A stretch of 64,000 nucleotides of DNA from Gnetum montanum (GCA_015680685.1 MNCI01029388.1:236165-300164), one strand, 5' to 3'; counted from the stretch's first letter, positions 46,401 to 58,283 are shown. Notes: generated from the sequence alone by a model not told the origin. Made by a program: numbers and translations.

Positions 46401-47288
46401 CGTAGCTGATATTGTAATTTCATGTGCTAAACATTCATGGGAATTCAACGGTCAAACAAATCTCTATGGAAACAAGTTGTGGCTTTGAAGGAGGAGACTA
46501 AGAGGAAGGCTCAGATGATCAATGATCTCGAGAATCACAAGGCTTTTGTCAAAGCCCAAGTAGCTAACATTGCAAACCAAGGAAATCACATGGGCACATT
46601 GCTAGAATGTCATCCATGACAAGGTTTCCCTTGCTAGAGAGATGGTAGAGCAACAACTACAAATGGACTTGCTTACCTGTAAGGTAAGAAAGTGGAAAGA
46701 TTAATATGCCTAGGTTCTCAAGTGAGGATGAGCATAGAAGGACTACAAAAACAAGTACAAGCTCAAACATGAGTCTTATCTTAATTGGTTGAAAGAGGAG
46801 TCTACTAAATAGTGTAAGTTGGAGCTACTTGTAAAGGGGATTCAAGCTGAAAGCACCTTCAAATTGTTTGGAGACACGTTGACTATGGCTAAATCCCCTA
46901 CCCCTCATATCTCTACTACGTGGGTGAAGTATCTACTGCTACTGTGTTAGGGGAGCCACCTACATGGATGGAGATTGATGAGAGTAATATTTTAACTACT
47001 ATTAATCTTAAGTATGTCGACTAGGTCCACATGATGGAAGACCAAATCCTCCATCATTTGGAGGTTGGCCTTAAAAGTCTTTCCTAGAGTATATAATAAT
47101 GGAGCCCTCTCAAGTTTGTTTGTTATATGATTTTATCATGTTTTATTTTTCTTAAGTTATTATCTTAGTTTTATAGTTCATTGATTACCAATTAATCTTA
47201 TGTTATTATGGCATAGGCACCAAGTGATACCAACAGCCCTAGAGATAAGGATGGAAGTAACCCTCAACCTCCTCTAGATGCATCATAG
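43500..47288 (+). pseudogene. Multi-exon gene-like locus, decayed, family unknown
   Basis: Protein-like blocks alternate with T-rich stretches that have GT-AG borders: donors at 43993, 44363, 45625, 45935, 46165 and 47114; acceptors ending at 44096, 44577, 45748, 46026, 46293 and 47216. Blocks include LMVAH...LFQNPLATMYHLEG, VFIKSPIVRFAVIEQLKDDF, VNIIDSFDQGVKKFN with NETTFCNLFDASTKGMQVAT, SKELLVEAKEVAKEKLKWPM, NEDEGLPDVALDKLDILFGE, KKPQVEVPNKMEFMHGVAKD, VERDSNHAMEIDSLPSLPPE, and a Lys/Glu-rich coiled-coil-like ALKEETKRKAQMINDLENHK. The last exon ends SPRDKDGSNPQPPLDAS at a stop, 47286-47288. Many in-frame stops (mostly TAG from CAG or AAG-like codons) show it is a pseudogene. Kept introns mean it is not a retrocopy. 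It may derive from a plant transposon-associated gene family, but I cannot name it. Confidence 0.5.
44987..45061. repeat. 18 bp perfect inverted repeat (hairpin)
   Basis: TAGGTTCAGAAAGGTATA (44987-45004) is the reverse complement of 45044-45061, with a 39 bp loop, inside the third block of the gene-like locus. Confidence 0.9.
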
Positions 47289-47651
47289 CACCACCAATTA
47301 CCTTGTCATCATTGTCTATTTTAGTTATTTTGGTCAATCACATTGCCCTAGATGTTGTTATGATTAGTGTTAGCCACTAATTCAGTTGATGGATGATTTA
47401 TTATTTCATGATGTATTATTTAAACTTTTGCCACACCATGTGGCCATGGTTATCATGTTTTAGACATTTTAATTATTATTTTTAAATTTTTGTCTTGGTT
47501 ATATCATTATAGTTTTATTCATGTTACATGATTCCATGTTTTGATTATGGTATAAGGCTACATTGGTTAACTCACACAATTATAATGTAATAAAAAGGTA
47601 CAATCAACTAGGTAGCAAGGTTGTAGACTAAAATGTAAATAAGTAACATGT
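47289..47651. other. Spacer, nothing recognised
   Basis: AT-rich sequence after the gene-like locus; possibly its 3' flank. Confidence 0.4.
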
Positions 47652-48088
47652 GCCAATTTTAGGTCATAGAGGGCCATAAGATTTTGTCAATTTAAGGCTA
47701 ATGAGGACCATAAGATTTTGCTAGTTTTAGGCCATCATGGGCCATAAGATTTTGCTAGTTTTAGGCCATGGCAGGCCATAAGATTTTTCCATTTTTAGGC
47801 CATCATGGGCTATAAGATTTTTCCAGTTTTAGGCCATAGAAAGCCATAAGATTTTACCAGACCATGGTGGGCCATAAGATTTTACTAGTTTTAGGCCATG
47901 GCGGGCCATAATATTTTGCTAGTTTTAGGTCATTGCAGGCCATAATATTTTGCCAATTTTAGGCCATGGTGGGCCATAATATTTTGCCAATTTTAGGCCA
48001 TGGTGGACCATAAGATTTTTCTAGTTTTAGGCCATTATGAACCATGATATTTTGTCAATTTTAGGCCATTGAAGGCCATAGGATTTGC
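47652..48088. repeat. Minisatellite, about 13 units of 30-37 bp
   Basis: Unit GCCAATTTTAGGCCATGGTG followed by GGCCATAAGATTTT. Thirteen diverged copies in direct order; one unit near 47860 is shortened. Each unit contains an inverted pair (GGCCAT...GGCC). Variation is mainly in the four bases between the two GCC blocks and in AAGATTTT/AATATTTT. Confidence 0.93.
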
Positions 48089-50077
48089 AAATGAAAACAT
48101 TCTTTTTATCAATTTTGTGTTTTGAACATTTTTATGGGCTTTTTTAGTTGTAAAGTTTTTATGGCATTTCCAGATTAATGTTCTAGAAGAGAGCATGCCT
48201 TAAAAGTAAACTACAACCAAGAATAAACCTTAGGCTACATGAAAATTAAAATTTAACATAAAGAAAAACAAAATGATGCATACAAGTAACATGTAAAGTA
48301 GGCTAAACAAGGCTACAAGTAAAAGGCAGCCACAAGGTTATAGGTGCATAGAGCAAGCAAATCAGGGGTACACATCATTTGTGTAAATGTTTTCTACTTT
48401 GAGAGATTAGGAAACACGTATGGTCTACTTTGCATAAACTTGTATTCCCCATCTCCCTCACTAATGATGTTGAAGGGGAGCTCTTCCCATAGTATATCCA
48501 TGGGTCCATCATTGTTGGTTTTGGCCCCTTCCACTCCATCAAGCTTCTTGACTTTGTGATTAACAGCAGGAATTTCTTCCTAAAACTCCACTTTAGATCC
48601 CTATTCTATGTCAATGTTCTTAACTACTAATGGAGCCACATTGTTGTAATACCCATTCATAGGGAGCAAGATCTAACACCTGAAGCCCAGAAAGAAAGCT
48701 AGTTGAAAGAAGAAAATGCATAGGTGGCTTTCTTTTTACAACAATCAAACTAACATTAACCTATAAAAGTAAAACAAAATCAACAGCACCTAGATCTAAC
48801 TTTGAAATAGGTCAACCAATATTAATTTTAAGAATTAAGAAATCATTGTAGTAAAATATTTGTGCAAGATTCATCAAATTAAAAAATCAAACTTTTTTTT
48901 GTTCAACCTAAAAAAATATCTAGTTAGGATCATTTATAAATTTGTAAACAAAAGAAATGACAATAGAAGCAAATAAATTGATAATCTTAGATTTGTTCAA
49001 TCACATAAGAATATTTTATAATTTCTAGCAACACACAAAACAAGATCATCTGAATTTAACTCTTTTAACCATTTTACCATTAATAATTTAATTAAGAAAT
49101 TCATATGTTCAATAGCATAGAATAGATAGATCACAACCATAAATTAACATCCAAGGTTTTCCCCCACTCCATCAACTTATAGAAAGATATCAAAATTAGA
49201 CTTGAGAAGGTATAGGAAAAAAATGTATAAATCAAGATTCAAATCCAAGATTTATGCATTCAAAGGGAGAGGGTTCATCAACCAAATTCCAACCAAAACC
49301 CAAGAATTCAACAATTTTAAAACATTCACAATTACCCATGGACCCAACGATACTCTCACTTTCTGCTAGCAATACCAATCCTCATATCAAGGATCCTTGA
49401 TCCCTATTGGCAACATTTTGCCAAAAATGCCCCAAATTGTTATGGGTGTTTCTAAATCATTATAGAAACAACTCTTATCCAAGTCATTTAGGTGTGAGAG
49501 TGTAGAGGATGGCTAGAGAGATCCAAAAAAAGAAATAAAGGTTTCAACAATTTAAGCTTACAACAACAATCTTGATAATTTCATACAAGCATTATGAAGG
49601 TTGTTAGGTAAGCAAGAAGAGAGAAGTTTGAGAAAATCAACCCTTGCTGGCCATTATCAAACATAACAGAGATAGATCATTTTACCTCCTTACTTAGAAA
49701 GCTTGTTTACTACAAAGAATTATTAGAATATTGGATTATTATGAAGCACTTATTTTCTTTCTCCTTGTTATCTCCTGTAGCAACCACAGTCTTCTCTCCC
49801 TTCCCACCCACACTCCATGCTACTATATCCATTTTTCTTTATTTTGTTCAACTACTTTTTCCTTGTGTGTTTTATTTCCTCTCCTCCTCTTCCTATTTGT
49901 AGGTGGAATAAGGGATAATGGATGGTTTCTTGTAATTGACTTCTTAGGAACTATTTGTTTTCTTTTCTTTCTTTTTAAAGTTCTCTCTCTCTCTCTCTCT
50001 CTTTTAGCAATGAGTCATGAGTTCAATTCTCTTCATGATCACTATTAAAAAAATCAATAAAATATGTATATTCACAG
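48089..50077. other. Spacer with weak coding-like piece and (CT)n
   Basis: On the minus strand around 48640-48400 a frame reads KVKKLDGVEGAKTNNDGPMD and ILWEELPFNIISEGDGEYKF with few stops; unrecognised. (CT)n at 49982-50002. The remainder is AT-rich. Confidence 0.35.
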
Positions 50078-50909
50078 GTTGTAGGTTCTATTGCTAAATC
50101 AACAATTTTTGATATTTCAAAATTAATATTTTACTAGAACTCAACTTTAATTCCTCTTGATAATTACAAAACATTTCAGCATAATATCTATCTATTTATC
50201 ATTCAAAATTTTCATAAGATGCAAGGACAAAGTTTTCAAAATAGATTCATGATAAGGGTAGTTTAGGATACATAATCAAATAAGGCACCTTCCTTTTCAA
50301 GTCATCAGCAACGTGAATTTTCCCATCATCTTATGAGCCTTGAAAGGTCATCATGTGACCTTCCTACAGCCATGGAGAGGGTACTTATACTTTACTATTT
50401 TAAACTAAAAAGAGTAATGCATCACATTTAAAAATAAAATATAAAGATATGGTATTTGCACACAATATCCCTGATTCATCGGTCAAGTTTCTTTAACTTG
50501 ATTCATAGGTCAAGTTCCTCAATATGAGCATTCTTTTGCATCTCAACATACCTATTTTAGCTTTTAAGGCACACCTTAGAATATTGTCCTCTATTTTTCT
50601 TTTGTTTCTCAACATCTATGTTGAAATAGAATAGAAAATATCTTTTTCCCATATATTTATTATTATTATTATTTTAAAACATCCCCAACATGTGTTTTAA
50701 AGCATATTTCTTATGCATAAAGTATTAAAAATTTAATCATAATACATATAAAAATCCAGTCAACAAATTTATTACTGTTTTAATTAGTCATTTCCACTAC
50801 AATCTAAACAAAGCACACACACAAGTTGTCAACAAAACATGCACACAAACACCCAAAAAGACTATTACAATTGTTAATGCAAAAACTCAAGGAGAAATGG
50901 TTTGTTACA
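50078..50909 (-). repeat. 3' LTR of chromovirus E (left border uncertain)
   Basis: On the minus strand the LTR begins TGTAACAAACC at 50909, right after a purine tract (AAGGGGAGGAGGA) and the stop of the pol gene. Its far end is not proven: the plus-strand TGTAGGTTC at 50078 would give matching TGTA/TACA ends. No second LTR is present for comparison, since the element is cut at 52715. Confidence 0.45.
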
Positions 50910-50920
50910 TCCTCCTCCCC

Positions 50921-52200
50921 TTAAGACATTTCCTTTTGGAAATGTTTAACTAGGTGAGGGTAGCTCTCTCTAACTACATCCTCCATCTCCCAAGAGGTTT
51001 CAAATCCATCCTCATTCCAATCCAATTGAACTTGGTGCAATGTATAGTGCCTAAGACTGAGCACCCTCCAATCTGAAATTCTAATTGGTCGAACTTGGAC
51101 AATATAATTTGGGTTGACCTAAAGGGTTTCCCATTGCAAATAATGCTTAGAATAATAAACATACCTCCTTAACATAAAAACATGAAAAACATTATGTAAA
51201 TATGATAAACTAGGAGGTAAAGCTATTCTATAAGCAACAAGACAAATTTTCTCTAAGACTTCAAAAGGGCCAATAAATCTATATTTAAGTTTGTTCCTTT
51301 AAACACCTCTAACGACATTTTTAAAGGGTTGGAATTTTAGGAATACTTTATTTGCAACAGAAAATTCTATGTTCCTCCTTCTATTATCTTTGTAACTATT
51401 TTTTCTATCTTGTGCTTGCTTTAGTCTCTCTTTAATTTGTTTCATCTTTAGTTGCAAATCCAAAATCATCTCAAGCCCAAAAATAAATTTTCCTCAAGTT
51501 GATCCCAAGAGCTAGGAACTCTACATTTTCTACCATACAAGGCTTCATAAGGTGCCATTTCAATGTTGCTTTGGTAGGTGTTATTATAGGCAAATTCTAC
51601 CAAGGGCAATACCTTATCCCAAGTTTTATGATGATCCAATACACTAGTTCTTAAAACCTCTTCTACCATCTGATTTGTTCTTTCAACTTGACCATTAGTT
51701 TGTGGATGATAGGTTGTGTTGAAATTTAGTTTTGTTCCAAGAGCTTACTAGATAGCTTGCCAAAAATGAGATGTAAACTTTGGATCCCTGTCTAAAATGA
51801 TTTTCTTAGGTATGTCATGCAATCTAACTATTTCTTGAATATAAATTTCTACAATCTTTCTAGCATTGTAATCTGATTACACTTTGATGAAGTGTCCTAA
51901 CTCTGTTAGCCTATCAACCACCAACATTATGGAATCATATCCTCTAAGAAATTTAGGTAACCCAACAATAAAATCTATTCCAATCTCATCCCATTTCCAT
52001 TATAGAATATTGTGTGTCCTAACTTACTAACATGTTAAACACCTTTCCATAAACTCAACAACATCTTTTTTCATTCCATGCCACCAAAAATATTTTTTGA
52101 TTCCATGTAGCATTTTTGTTATCCTTGGATGACTTGTATAAAATATTTCATGGTGTTCTTACATTACCAAATTTCTAAGTTCTACATTATCTGGAACATA
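50921..52200 (-). pseudogene. Integrase and chromodomain-like end of chromovirus E
   Basis: Zinc finger: ITKMLHGIKKYFWWHGMKKD then VVEFMERCLTC. Core: WDEIGIDFIVGLPKF (first D), IILDRDPKFTSHFW (second D), YHPQTNGQVERTNQMVEEVL (E), so all three catalytic residues remain. The frame at 51669-51466 gives LPLVEFAYNNTYQSNIEMAP and YEALYGRKCRVPSSW. The tail reads ISDWRVLSLRHYTLHQVQLD then WNEDGFETSWEMEDVVRESY and PHLVKHF, matching the chromodomain pattern (V-x-W-x-x-x-x-E-x-x-S-W-E). The stop is at 50921-50923. Several stops and frameshifts elsewhere make it inactive. Confidence 0.85.
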
Positions 52201-52341
52201 TAAATGAACTTGGAAAAGTAGCAAACCATCAACAGTAATTTTAAATCCATTTTCTAGCTGACCTAGGTTCTTCTTTTCAAATTTTTCAACAAAGAACTTA
52301 TCATTTTCTAGTCCCTTTCTAATCAAATCAACAATTGTACT

Positions 52342-52715
52342 CTAAAGTAAAAAGGTTCTCTTAACATACCTCCTTTGACTAAGAGCATCTACCACCTTGT
52401 TTTCTCTACCCTCATGATAAAGGAGCTCAAAATCATAATCACACAAGAATTCTAACCAACATCTTTGCCTCATGTTTAAATTAGGCTCTATGAAAATGTA
52501 TTTTAAACTTTGATGACCATAATCTAAATTTTTTCCATACAAATAATGTTTCCATATTTGCAAAGCATGGACCACTACTGCAAGTTCCAAATCATGCACT
52601 GGGTAATTCTGTTCATGAGGTTTTAATTGTCTTGATCCATAAGCAACTACCTGATTTTGCTACATTAAAACACAACCTAATCCCTCACCGAAGGCATCTG
52701 TATATACATCAAACT
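52342..52715 (-). pseudogene. RNase H of chromovirus E
   Basis: Begins FDVYTDAFGEGLGCVLM (first catalytic D), a stop, QNQVVAYGSRQLKPHEQNYP, then the open frame HDLELAVVVHALQIWKHYLY (catalytic E) and YHEGRENKVVDALSQR, whose D is the usual last catalytic residue of gypsy RNase H. Apart from the one stop it is well kept. The cut falls near the start of the domain. Confidence 0.85.
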
Positions 52716-52716
52716 N

Positions 52717-53018
52717 CATGGATCCAATTAGATACAGTGTGAGTAAGCATCACAATATGGATCATGGGAAATGTTTGATTTGAAGGGTACTTGAAGGAAT
52801 TTGATACAAAGGAAGATGGAGGAATAGGGTTGTCAACCATAGGTGTAATTGAGGGCTTAGGCAGACTACGTGGTCAGAAGAAAGGTCGTTTCTTTGATTG
52901 AGAATCTGAACCACTCGATTGATAACATCAGCTCTTATATTAATCATGCTTTTAGAAAATGTTTAGTTTGATGTATATACAGATGCCTTCGGTGAGGGAT
53001 TAGGTTGTGTTTTAATGT
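52717..53018 (-). other. 302 bp segment between single n, apparently flipped
   Basis: 52967-53018 is the exact reverse complement of the last 52 bases before the first n (52663-52714). 52717-52966 is homologous, on the minus strand, to the gag end just upstream of protease (copy B about 19900-20120), while the protease at 53020 onward is on the plus strand. If the segment were reversed, its start would repeat the end of the left sequence and its gag would lead into the protease in the same direction. This points to a misoriented small contig. Confidence 0.75.
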
Positions 53019-53019
53019 N

Positions 53020-53640
53020 GCTTGCCTCCTTTAAAGAAGAGCAATATTAAATTAGAATTTCTAGACTAGTCCATCACTGTTCCATTGAGACTGGTAGAAG
53101 ACATTATGACCACTATCTATGGGTGGTCTTACCCTACTAATTTGCTAGTGATAAACGTGAATAACTACAAAGGGGACTTCCCAATCATCATGGGAAGGGC
53201 ATGGCTAAGCATCGTTGATGCAAGAATGAGCATCAAATATCTTTCCCTGGAAATATCCAAAGAAAATGCATTCAGAAAGATCAATAAGAAGCAAGTTCCA
53301 TGCATCATGTATAGCAATATAGGGTGCACTTGTGTGCAAAAACTCTAGGCAGTAAAATAAGCATCCATCTCTACATGTAAGCAGTGTGCACCAGAAGAAA
53401 AAATTCAAAAGTATCTATATACAACAACCACAAAATAAGAGGGCACCCAGTGGCTGACCATTGATTCTGAGAGTAGCACACTTTGCAGGGAACCAATTGA
53501 GAGCCTGACATGCGTATATGTCGCAAGCATGGATGAACTAAAGTAAGTTCATCACCAACTCTCTAATGATGCAAATGATGATACCTGTTGGGAAGAGTTG
53601 GAAATTCCTAAAAATTTCAAATAAGAGCCCCTTGAACTAA
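53020..53640 (+). pseudogene. Protease and downstream region of copy C
   Basis: The open frame at 53085-53348 reads MTTIYGWSYPTNLLVINVNN and GDFPIIMGRAWLSIVDARMS, equal to the same segment of A, B and D. The D-S-G-S loop should be just upstream, in sequence missing at the n (53019). Downstream broken frames show YLYTTTTK, TQWLTIDSESS and CWEELEIPKNFK, again as in B. It provides the alignment anchor showing where the pol-less copies diverge. Confidence 0.75.
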
Positions 53641-53859
53641 AATATCTACCAGCCAGCACAAAATATCTGTTCTTAAAAAATAGAAAGCTGGCCATAATCA
53701 ATGTAAATATTGCTCCAGAATAGAAAAATATGTTATTGAATGTGATTCAAAAATGGTTAGTAGCCTTTGCCTAGTCATATCCTAAACTCACAAGGATTGA
53801 TCCTAGGATATGCTAGCATAACATCTACACTGACCTAGCTATGAAGCCAAAGAGACAAC

Positions 53860-54660
53860 CACAAAGGTGATTGAACCCCAAACTAAAGTACATCATCAAG
53901 GAGGAAATTGAATAACTCCTCAAGGCAAGGTTCATTTATCCCATTGCATATAGCAAGTGGGTTAGTCCACTCATTATTGTGCCCAATAAATATGGCAAAT
54001 GGCAAGTCTACATCAATTTTCAGTTACTGAATATGGCAACATTCAAAGACCATTTTCCATTGCCATTTGTTGATCAGGTGTTAGACACAATCTTTGGCCA
54101 TTGCTACTATAGTTTCTTGGATGGTCATAGTGGCTATAACCAAATCCAAATCATGCCAGAGGACTAGGAAAAGACAACGTTCACAAGTCCTTGGGGGACT
54201 TTTGTATATTGCAAAATGCCTTTTGGTCTATGTAATGCCCCTACTACATTCCAATGCCTAATCCTAAGCATTTTTTAATAGCAAATCAAAAGCAATGTGT
54301 AAGTCTTCATGGATGACTTCTCCACCTATGGAGCTACATTTGAGTAATCCTTGGACCACCTTAAGCAAGTACTAAAATGATGTGTTGAGACAAACCTCAG
54401 GCTCAATTGGCAAGAGAGTTATTTGATGGTCCAAAAAGGCATTGTGTTAGGGCATAGAATATCATAAGCAAGAATTGAGGTCAACCCCAAAAAAATAAGC
54501 GTCATCCAAGGAATAACCCAACAACCATAAATTGTCAAGGATGTTCAGTCATTCCTTGGACATACTAGATACTACTAGCAATTCATAGAGAATTTCTCTA
54601 CGATCACAAAACCATTTTTGGAGCTAACAAAAAAAGATGCTTCATTTGTCTCGACTGTAA
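53860..54660 (+). pseudogene. Reverse transcriptase of copy C
   Basis: The sequence gives LLKARFIYPIAYSKWVSPLI, IVPNKYGKWQVYINFQLLNM, DHFPLPFVDQVLDTIFG, YYSFLDGHSGYNQIQIMPED (first catalytic D), a stop, TFTSPWGTFVYCKMPFGLCN, APTTFQCLILSIF, and VFMDDFSTYG (catalytic DD, about 54303-54332). F-M-D-D-F-S is typical of Athila-type elements. At least five stops are visible, so it is inactive, though the catalytic aspartates survive. Confidence 0.88.
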
Positions 54661-54682
54661 AATTGAATAAGCATTCCAACAA

Positions 54683-55105
54683 TTGAAAGAGAAACTTGTA
54701 GAAACTCCAATTCTACAAGCACTCGACTGGTCTAGATCATTTCATGTTATGACGGATGCATCAAATTATGCCTTGGAAGCTATGCTTATGCATATGGATG
54801 ACAAGAAACATCTATATTACATCCACTATGCTAGCCAAAGCATTGTGGGTGAAAAATTGAACTACACCACTACAGAAAAAGAACTCATGGCAGTGGTATT
54901 TACTCTAGAAAAGTTCAGGCATTATGTGCTTGGATATAAAGTTTTTGTACATACTAACCACAGTGCCATCCACTTCATGATGATCAATCCAATGGTGAGT
55001 CCCTATGTCATACATTGGTTGGTGATCTTACATGAATTTGATCTTACGATGGTAAATCGAAAGGGCACTAAGAATGTGGTTGCTAATCACTTGTCTCAAT
55101 TATGA
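54683..55105 (+). pseudogene. RNase H of copy C
   Basis: A 140-codon open stretch: ILQALDWSRSFHVMTDASNY (first catalytic D), YYIHYASQSIVGEKLNYTTT, EKELMAVVFTLEKFRHYVLG (E), FVHTNHSAIHFMM (position of the next D is N here), NRKGTKNVVANHLSQL (expected D is N). Two acidic residues thus appear lost. The sequence ends at a stop 175 bp before the insertion point of copy D. Confidence 0.85.
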
Positions 55106-55275
55106 TGGAACAATAAAGAGGAGTAGAACCCACTATCTAATATGTTTCCTGATGAAGTTGCTATAACTAAACAATTGCCTAATGAGCCTAATTGATATGA
55201 TGGCATTCTCACCTATCTTCTCACCCAAAAGATTCCACAAGGGTTGGACCACTAGAAGAGACAACAATTTCTTCA

Positions 55276-55280
55276 CCAGG
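55276..55280. other. Target site duplication CCAGG, left side of copy D
   Basis: Identical to 62739-62743. Confidence 0.93.
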
Positions 55281-56252
55281 TGATGAGTGGCGAGATACCC
55301 CTACACTCAACCATACGAATACGAGCGTAGCACACGAGATCTGGTCGAACTCCGTAGACTAAGTGCCTACATGCCCCATGGAACACTTAGGGTTAATCGT
55401 TCATTTTCTTCCTAGACTTACTTGTAGTTGTCACGGTGTATGGTTAAGTAACTCCGAGGTATATGATTTTTATATATTTTTATGTTTTTCGCCTATGCTA
55501 TTGAGGTGAAGGGTTGAGAAACTAATTACTAACTCTAACTAATGAACTAAGTCGAAATTAACCTAGCATCAGCATTTTTTCCCACTTACTGTACACACCC
55601 TGAACTGATGCAACCGTGGCTACCAAACGCTAATCGTTGTTGGGATCACCATGCGTAACGCACGTGCTCGAAGTGGTCGTACTGAGGCACTTAACTAGGA
55701 GGAAAGGGTTGAGAAATCTAATATAGCCTAAGTGTGATGAGTAGCGGATTCCTTGATTATCCATACACATCCTTAAATGCTCGTAATCAAGTCGTACTCA
55801 TTCCGCGTTTCTAGCCTAAGTGCGATGAGCATCCGTTCCTTGAATATCTATACACATCCTTAAATGCTCATAATCAAGTCATACTCATTCCACATTACTA
55901 GGAGGTAAAGGTGAGAGAGAAAGCAATAAAAAACATTAAATAAAATCCTATTCCATGCACTGCAAGATTTATCCAGGAAGTTTATCTTTATTACCGTACA
56001 CAACTTGTGTTCAGGTACAATGTTGCTTGAATAAAGATCCGTTCACTTTAGGACTCCTACTACGAACACATGGAAAATATTCTATCTATGGAGTGATCAA
56101 TCTGCCAGAGTTTCCCTACTTCTAGCCTAGTATGAGGAAACAAGGGAGAGCTACCTCTTGTTTATAGATATGATGGCACACCGCGATATCACATACGCGA
56201 CATCGCAGGGCACAATGTGATATCACGACGGCCACGATATCGCATCTCATCT
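55281..56252 (-). repeat. 3' LTR of copy D (972 bp)
   Basis: Plus-strand start TGATGAGTGGCGAGATACC; the end CTCATCT has one change from CTCATCA and is followed by TACCCCCATGACTGAATG, the complement of the polypurine tract. It contains an 88 bp tandem duplication (55723-55810 and 55811-55899). Confidence 0.93.
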
Positions 56253-58283
56253 TACCCCCATGACTGAATGAAAACTTGTCCTTGAGTTCCTTACAAACTA
56301 TTGGGAAGGTATGGGATTATTGATTGAATGGAACTAATGAAATGAATTGTGAACGGATCATCATTACAAGACTTGACAAAAATGGTGTTCATGACAACAA
56401 GGGTGAACACCTTATTACATTGACATCAGGCCTCATTTGGCAACTTGAGAGAAAAAGAGAGAGAGAAAGAAGTGTTGCTGCTGCCAATGCCAAGATTGCG
56501 CCTTTCATTGTCCATCCGTAACCACGCCATTGATCTTGCTCCTTGCATAGCGGCTTCAATGCTACTCCATTCCAAGTGCTTACTCCAGATCCAATCCGTT
56601 GTTGTATGATCGCCATCTGCACACACAACACAATCTTATATTAGCAAGGGTAAATGAATCATCATGTAATTAATACCCTGCTTCGATGTAAGTTCATTGG
56701 CTAGGTTGTGGTATGGCTGATTACGGATCTAGAGATATAATATTGATGACTACCAAAGATGTAGGGGTTAGGAAAAAATCAAAAGAATTCGGGGCTAAGA
56801 GAAAAGAGAAAAAATCGGGCCCCGTACCCCCATGACTAATCGCGAACCTCTGGTAGCATGAGAATGGAGAAAGAGAAGGAGGAAGAAAGATAGATAAAAA
56901 GAAACAACTATAGCATTGATGAAATGGATGTCAAGATGGAAACGAACAAAATAAAAATTAATTGCAAAAATGTTAGGGAAAAGAATTTAACTGATGCACC
57001 AAAGAGGAATGTCAGTGGGTCCTCCCCAAAGCAGGCTCATGCCCTTAATGCCCTAACAAACCCACATTCAAAGAGTCTGTAGGCTTTGGGAATGGCATTT
57101 GGAACAAGAGTTAAAGTCTTAACCGCAAGAATTTACCAAAAAGAGAACAATGCATCAACCAAAATATCCACACTAATGATACAACTAGCAATGAGGTGAA
57201 GAATGGAGGGAAGGATGGAGAGAATAGAATAGAATAGAATCCCAAGAACAAGGTGATGTACAGCCCCTTGTGTAGTTCATGATTAAAGTGACTTGGAAAA
57301 TCTCATTCCAAGTCCGACCTCAAACAAACCACTTCCAGTGACTTCGCATCAATGCATTCGGCCAAACCATCCACATGGGTAACAAGAATGCCTTCCCCAA
57401 GAGCCACCACCATTTCAATGAAACAAAGGAGAGAATGGGAAGCGAGAAGGGCCTTAGTTAGAGGGAACGTTTTTAGTTCCATAAACAGTGCTTGTAGCCC
57501 AAGAAATTATTTTGTCTAAGGGGTGTGCTTTGAATTCTCACTTCTCTTTTTTTTTTTTCTTTTTCTCTTTTTTTGTTTTTATTCTTTTTTTTTTGTTTTA
57601 TGTATTTATGCGTGAGAACCACACCATGCAAAGACTTCTTATTTTTCCTAACTCAGCTTCAGATAATTGGGTAACCTCGGAACGGTAAGAAAACTCAAGA
57701 AGAAAACATCCAAGTACCCAAGAGAATGGCCAACACAAAAGCATCAAGTTCTCTTGAAGTCACACCCTTTTCAATCCTTGAGTCCTTCCTTAGTTTGAGA
57801 GATGCCCAGTCACTGATTCGTTAAAGTTCTTATTATGAAGGGGACTGTACATTTCCAAGCCGAGAGAGACCATAGAAACTGGTGGATGAATGGATGAAGT
57901 GAACTCATTGCCTGCCATATCAAAAGAACATACCTTAGTGTCAACATCATGACTTAAAGGTAAAAACCAAACATTAGTAATCAATCATGAAACAGTTCAT
58001 ACCATCATGAAGAACACTTATTGGGTGACAAACTTACAGGGTGGATGGCACACACGCACACACACAAAAAATGGAAAATTATAACGATGTTGTAAAACAA
58101 AAATAAGAAAAGTTAAAGAAAGTTGTAAAATAAAAACTAGAAAAGTTAAAGAAATTTGTAAAACAAAAATGTGTAAGACAAAAACATGTAAAAAAAATGT
58201 GTAAAACAAAAACTTGTAAAACAAAAATGTGAAAAAAAAATGTTGTAAAACAAAAACTTAAAAGAACTGAGGGCCCCATATGG
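56253..58283 (-). other. 3' non-coding tail of copy D
   Basis: Matches the tails of A and B. It contains an expanded A-rich repeat (58088-58260) with about ten TGTAAAACAAAAA-like units, a long T-rich run at 57546-57600 and four AGAAT units at about 57221-57240. No gene is seen; long frames in the A-rich repeat (such as 58079-58309) are low-complexity artefacts. Confidence 0.7.

Larger units (their letters stand above)
50910..52715 (-). mobile_element. Chromovirus-type Ty3/gypsy element E, 3' half
   Basis: The minus-strand order is RNase H, integrase zinc finger, integrase core, GPY/F-like region, chromodomain-like end, polypurine tract, LTR. It is cut at 52715 by a single n, beyond which a different element follows. 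Protease and reverse transcriptase are missing. The lineage call rests on the DLELAVVVHAL-type RNase H, the integrase sequence and the C-terminal chromodomain-like segment. Confidence 0.85.

Noticed and set aside
47652-48088. CRISPR-like array
   Set aside because: Units are contiguous diverged minisatellite copies with no unique spacers, in a plant genome.
49731-50048. 105-codon hydrophobic frame as a membrane protein
   Set aside because: Pyrimidine-rich DNA including (CT)n gives Leu/Ser/Phe-rich translation; no start context or family match.
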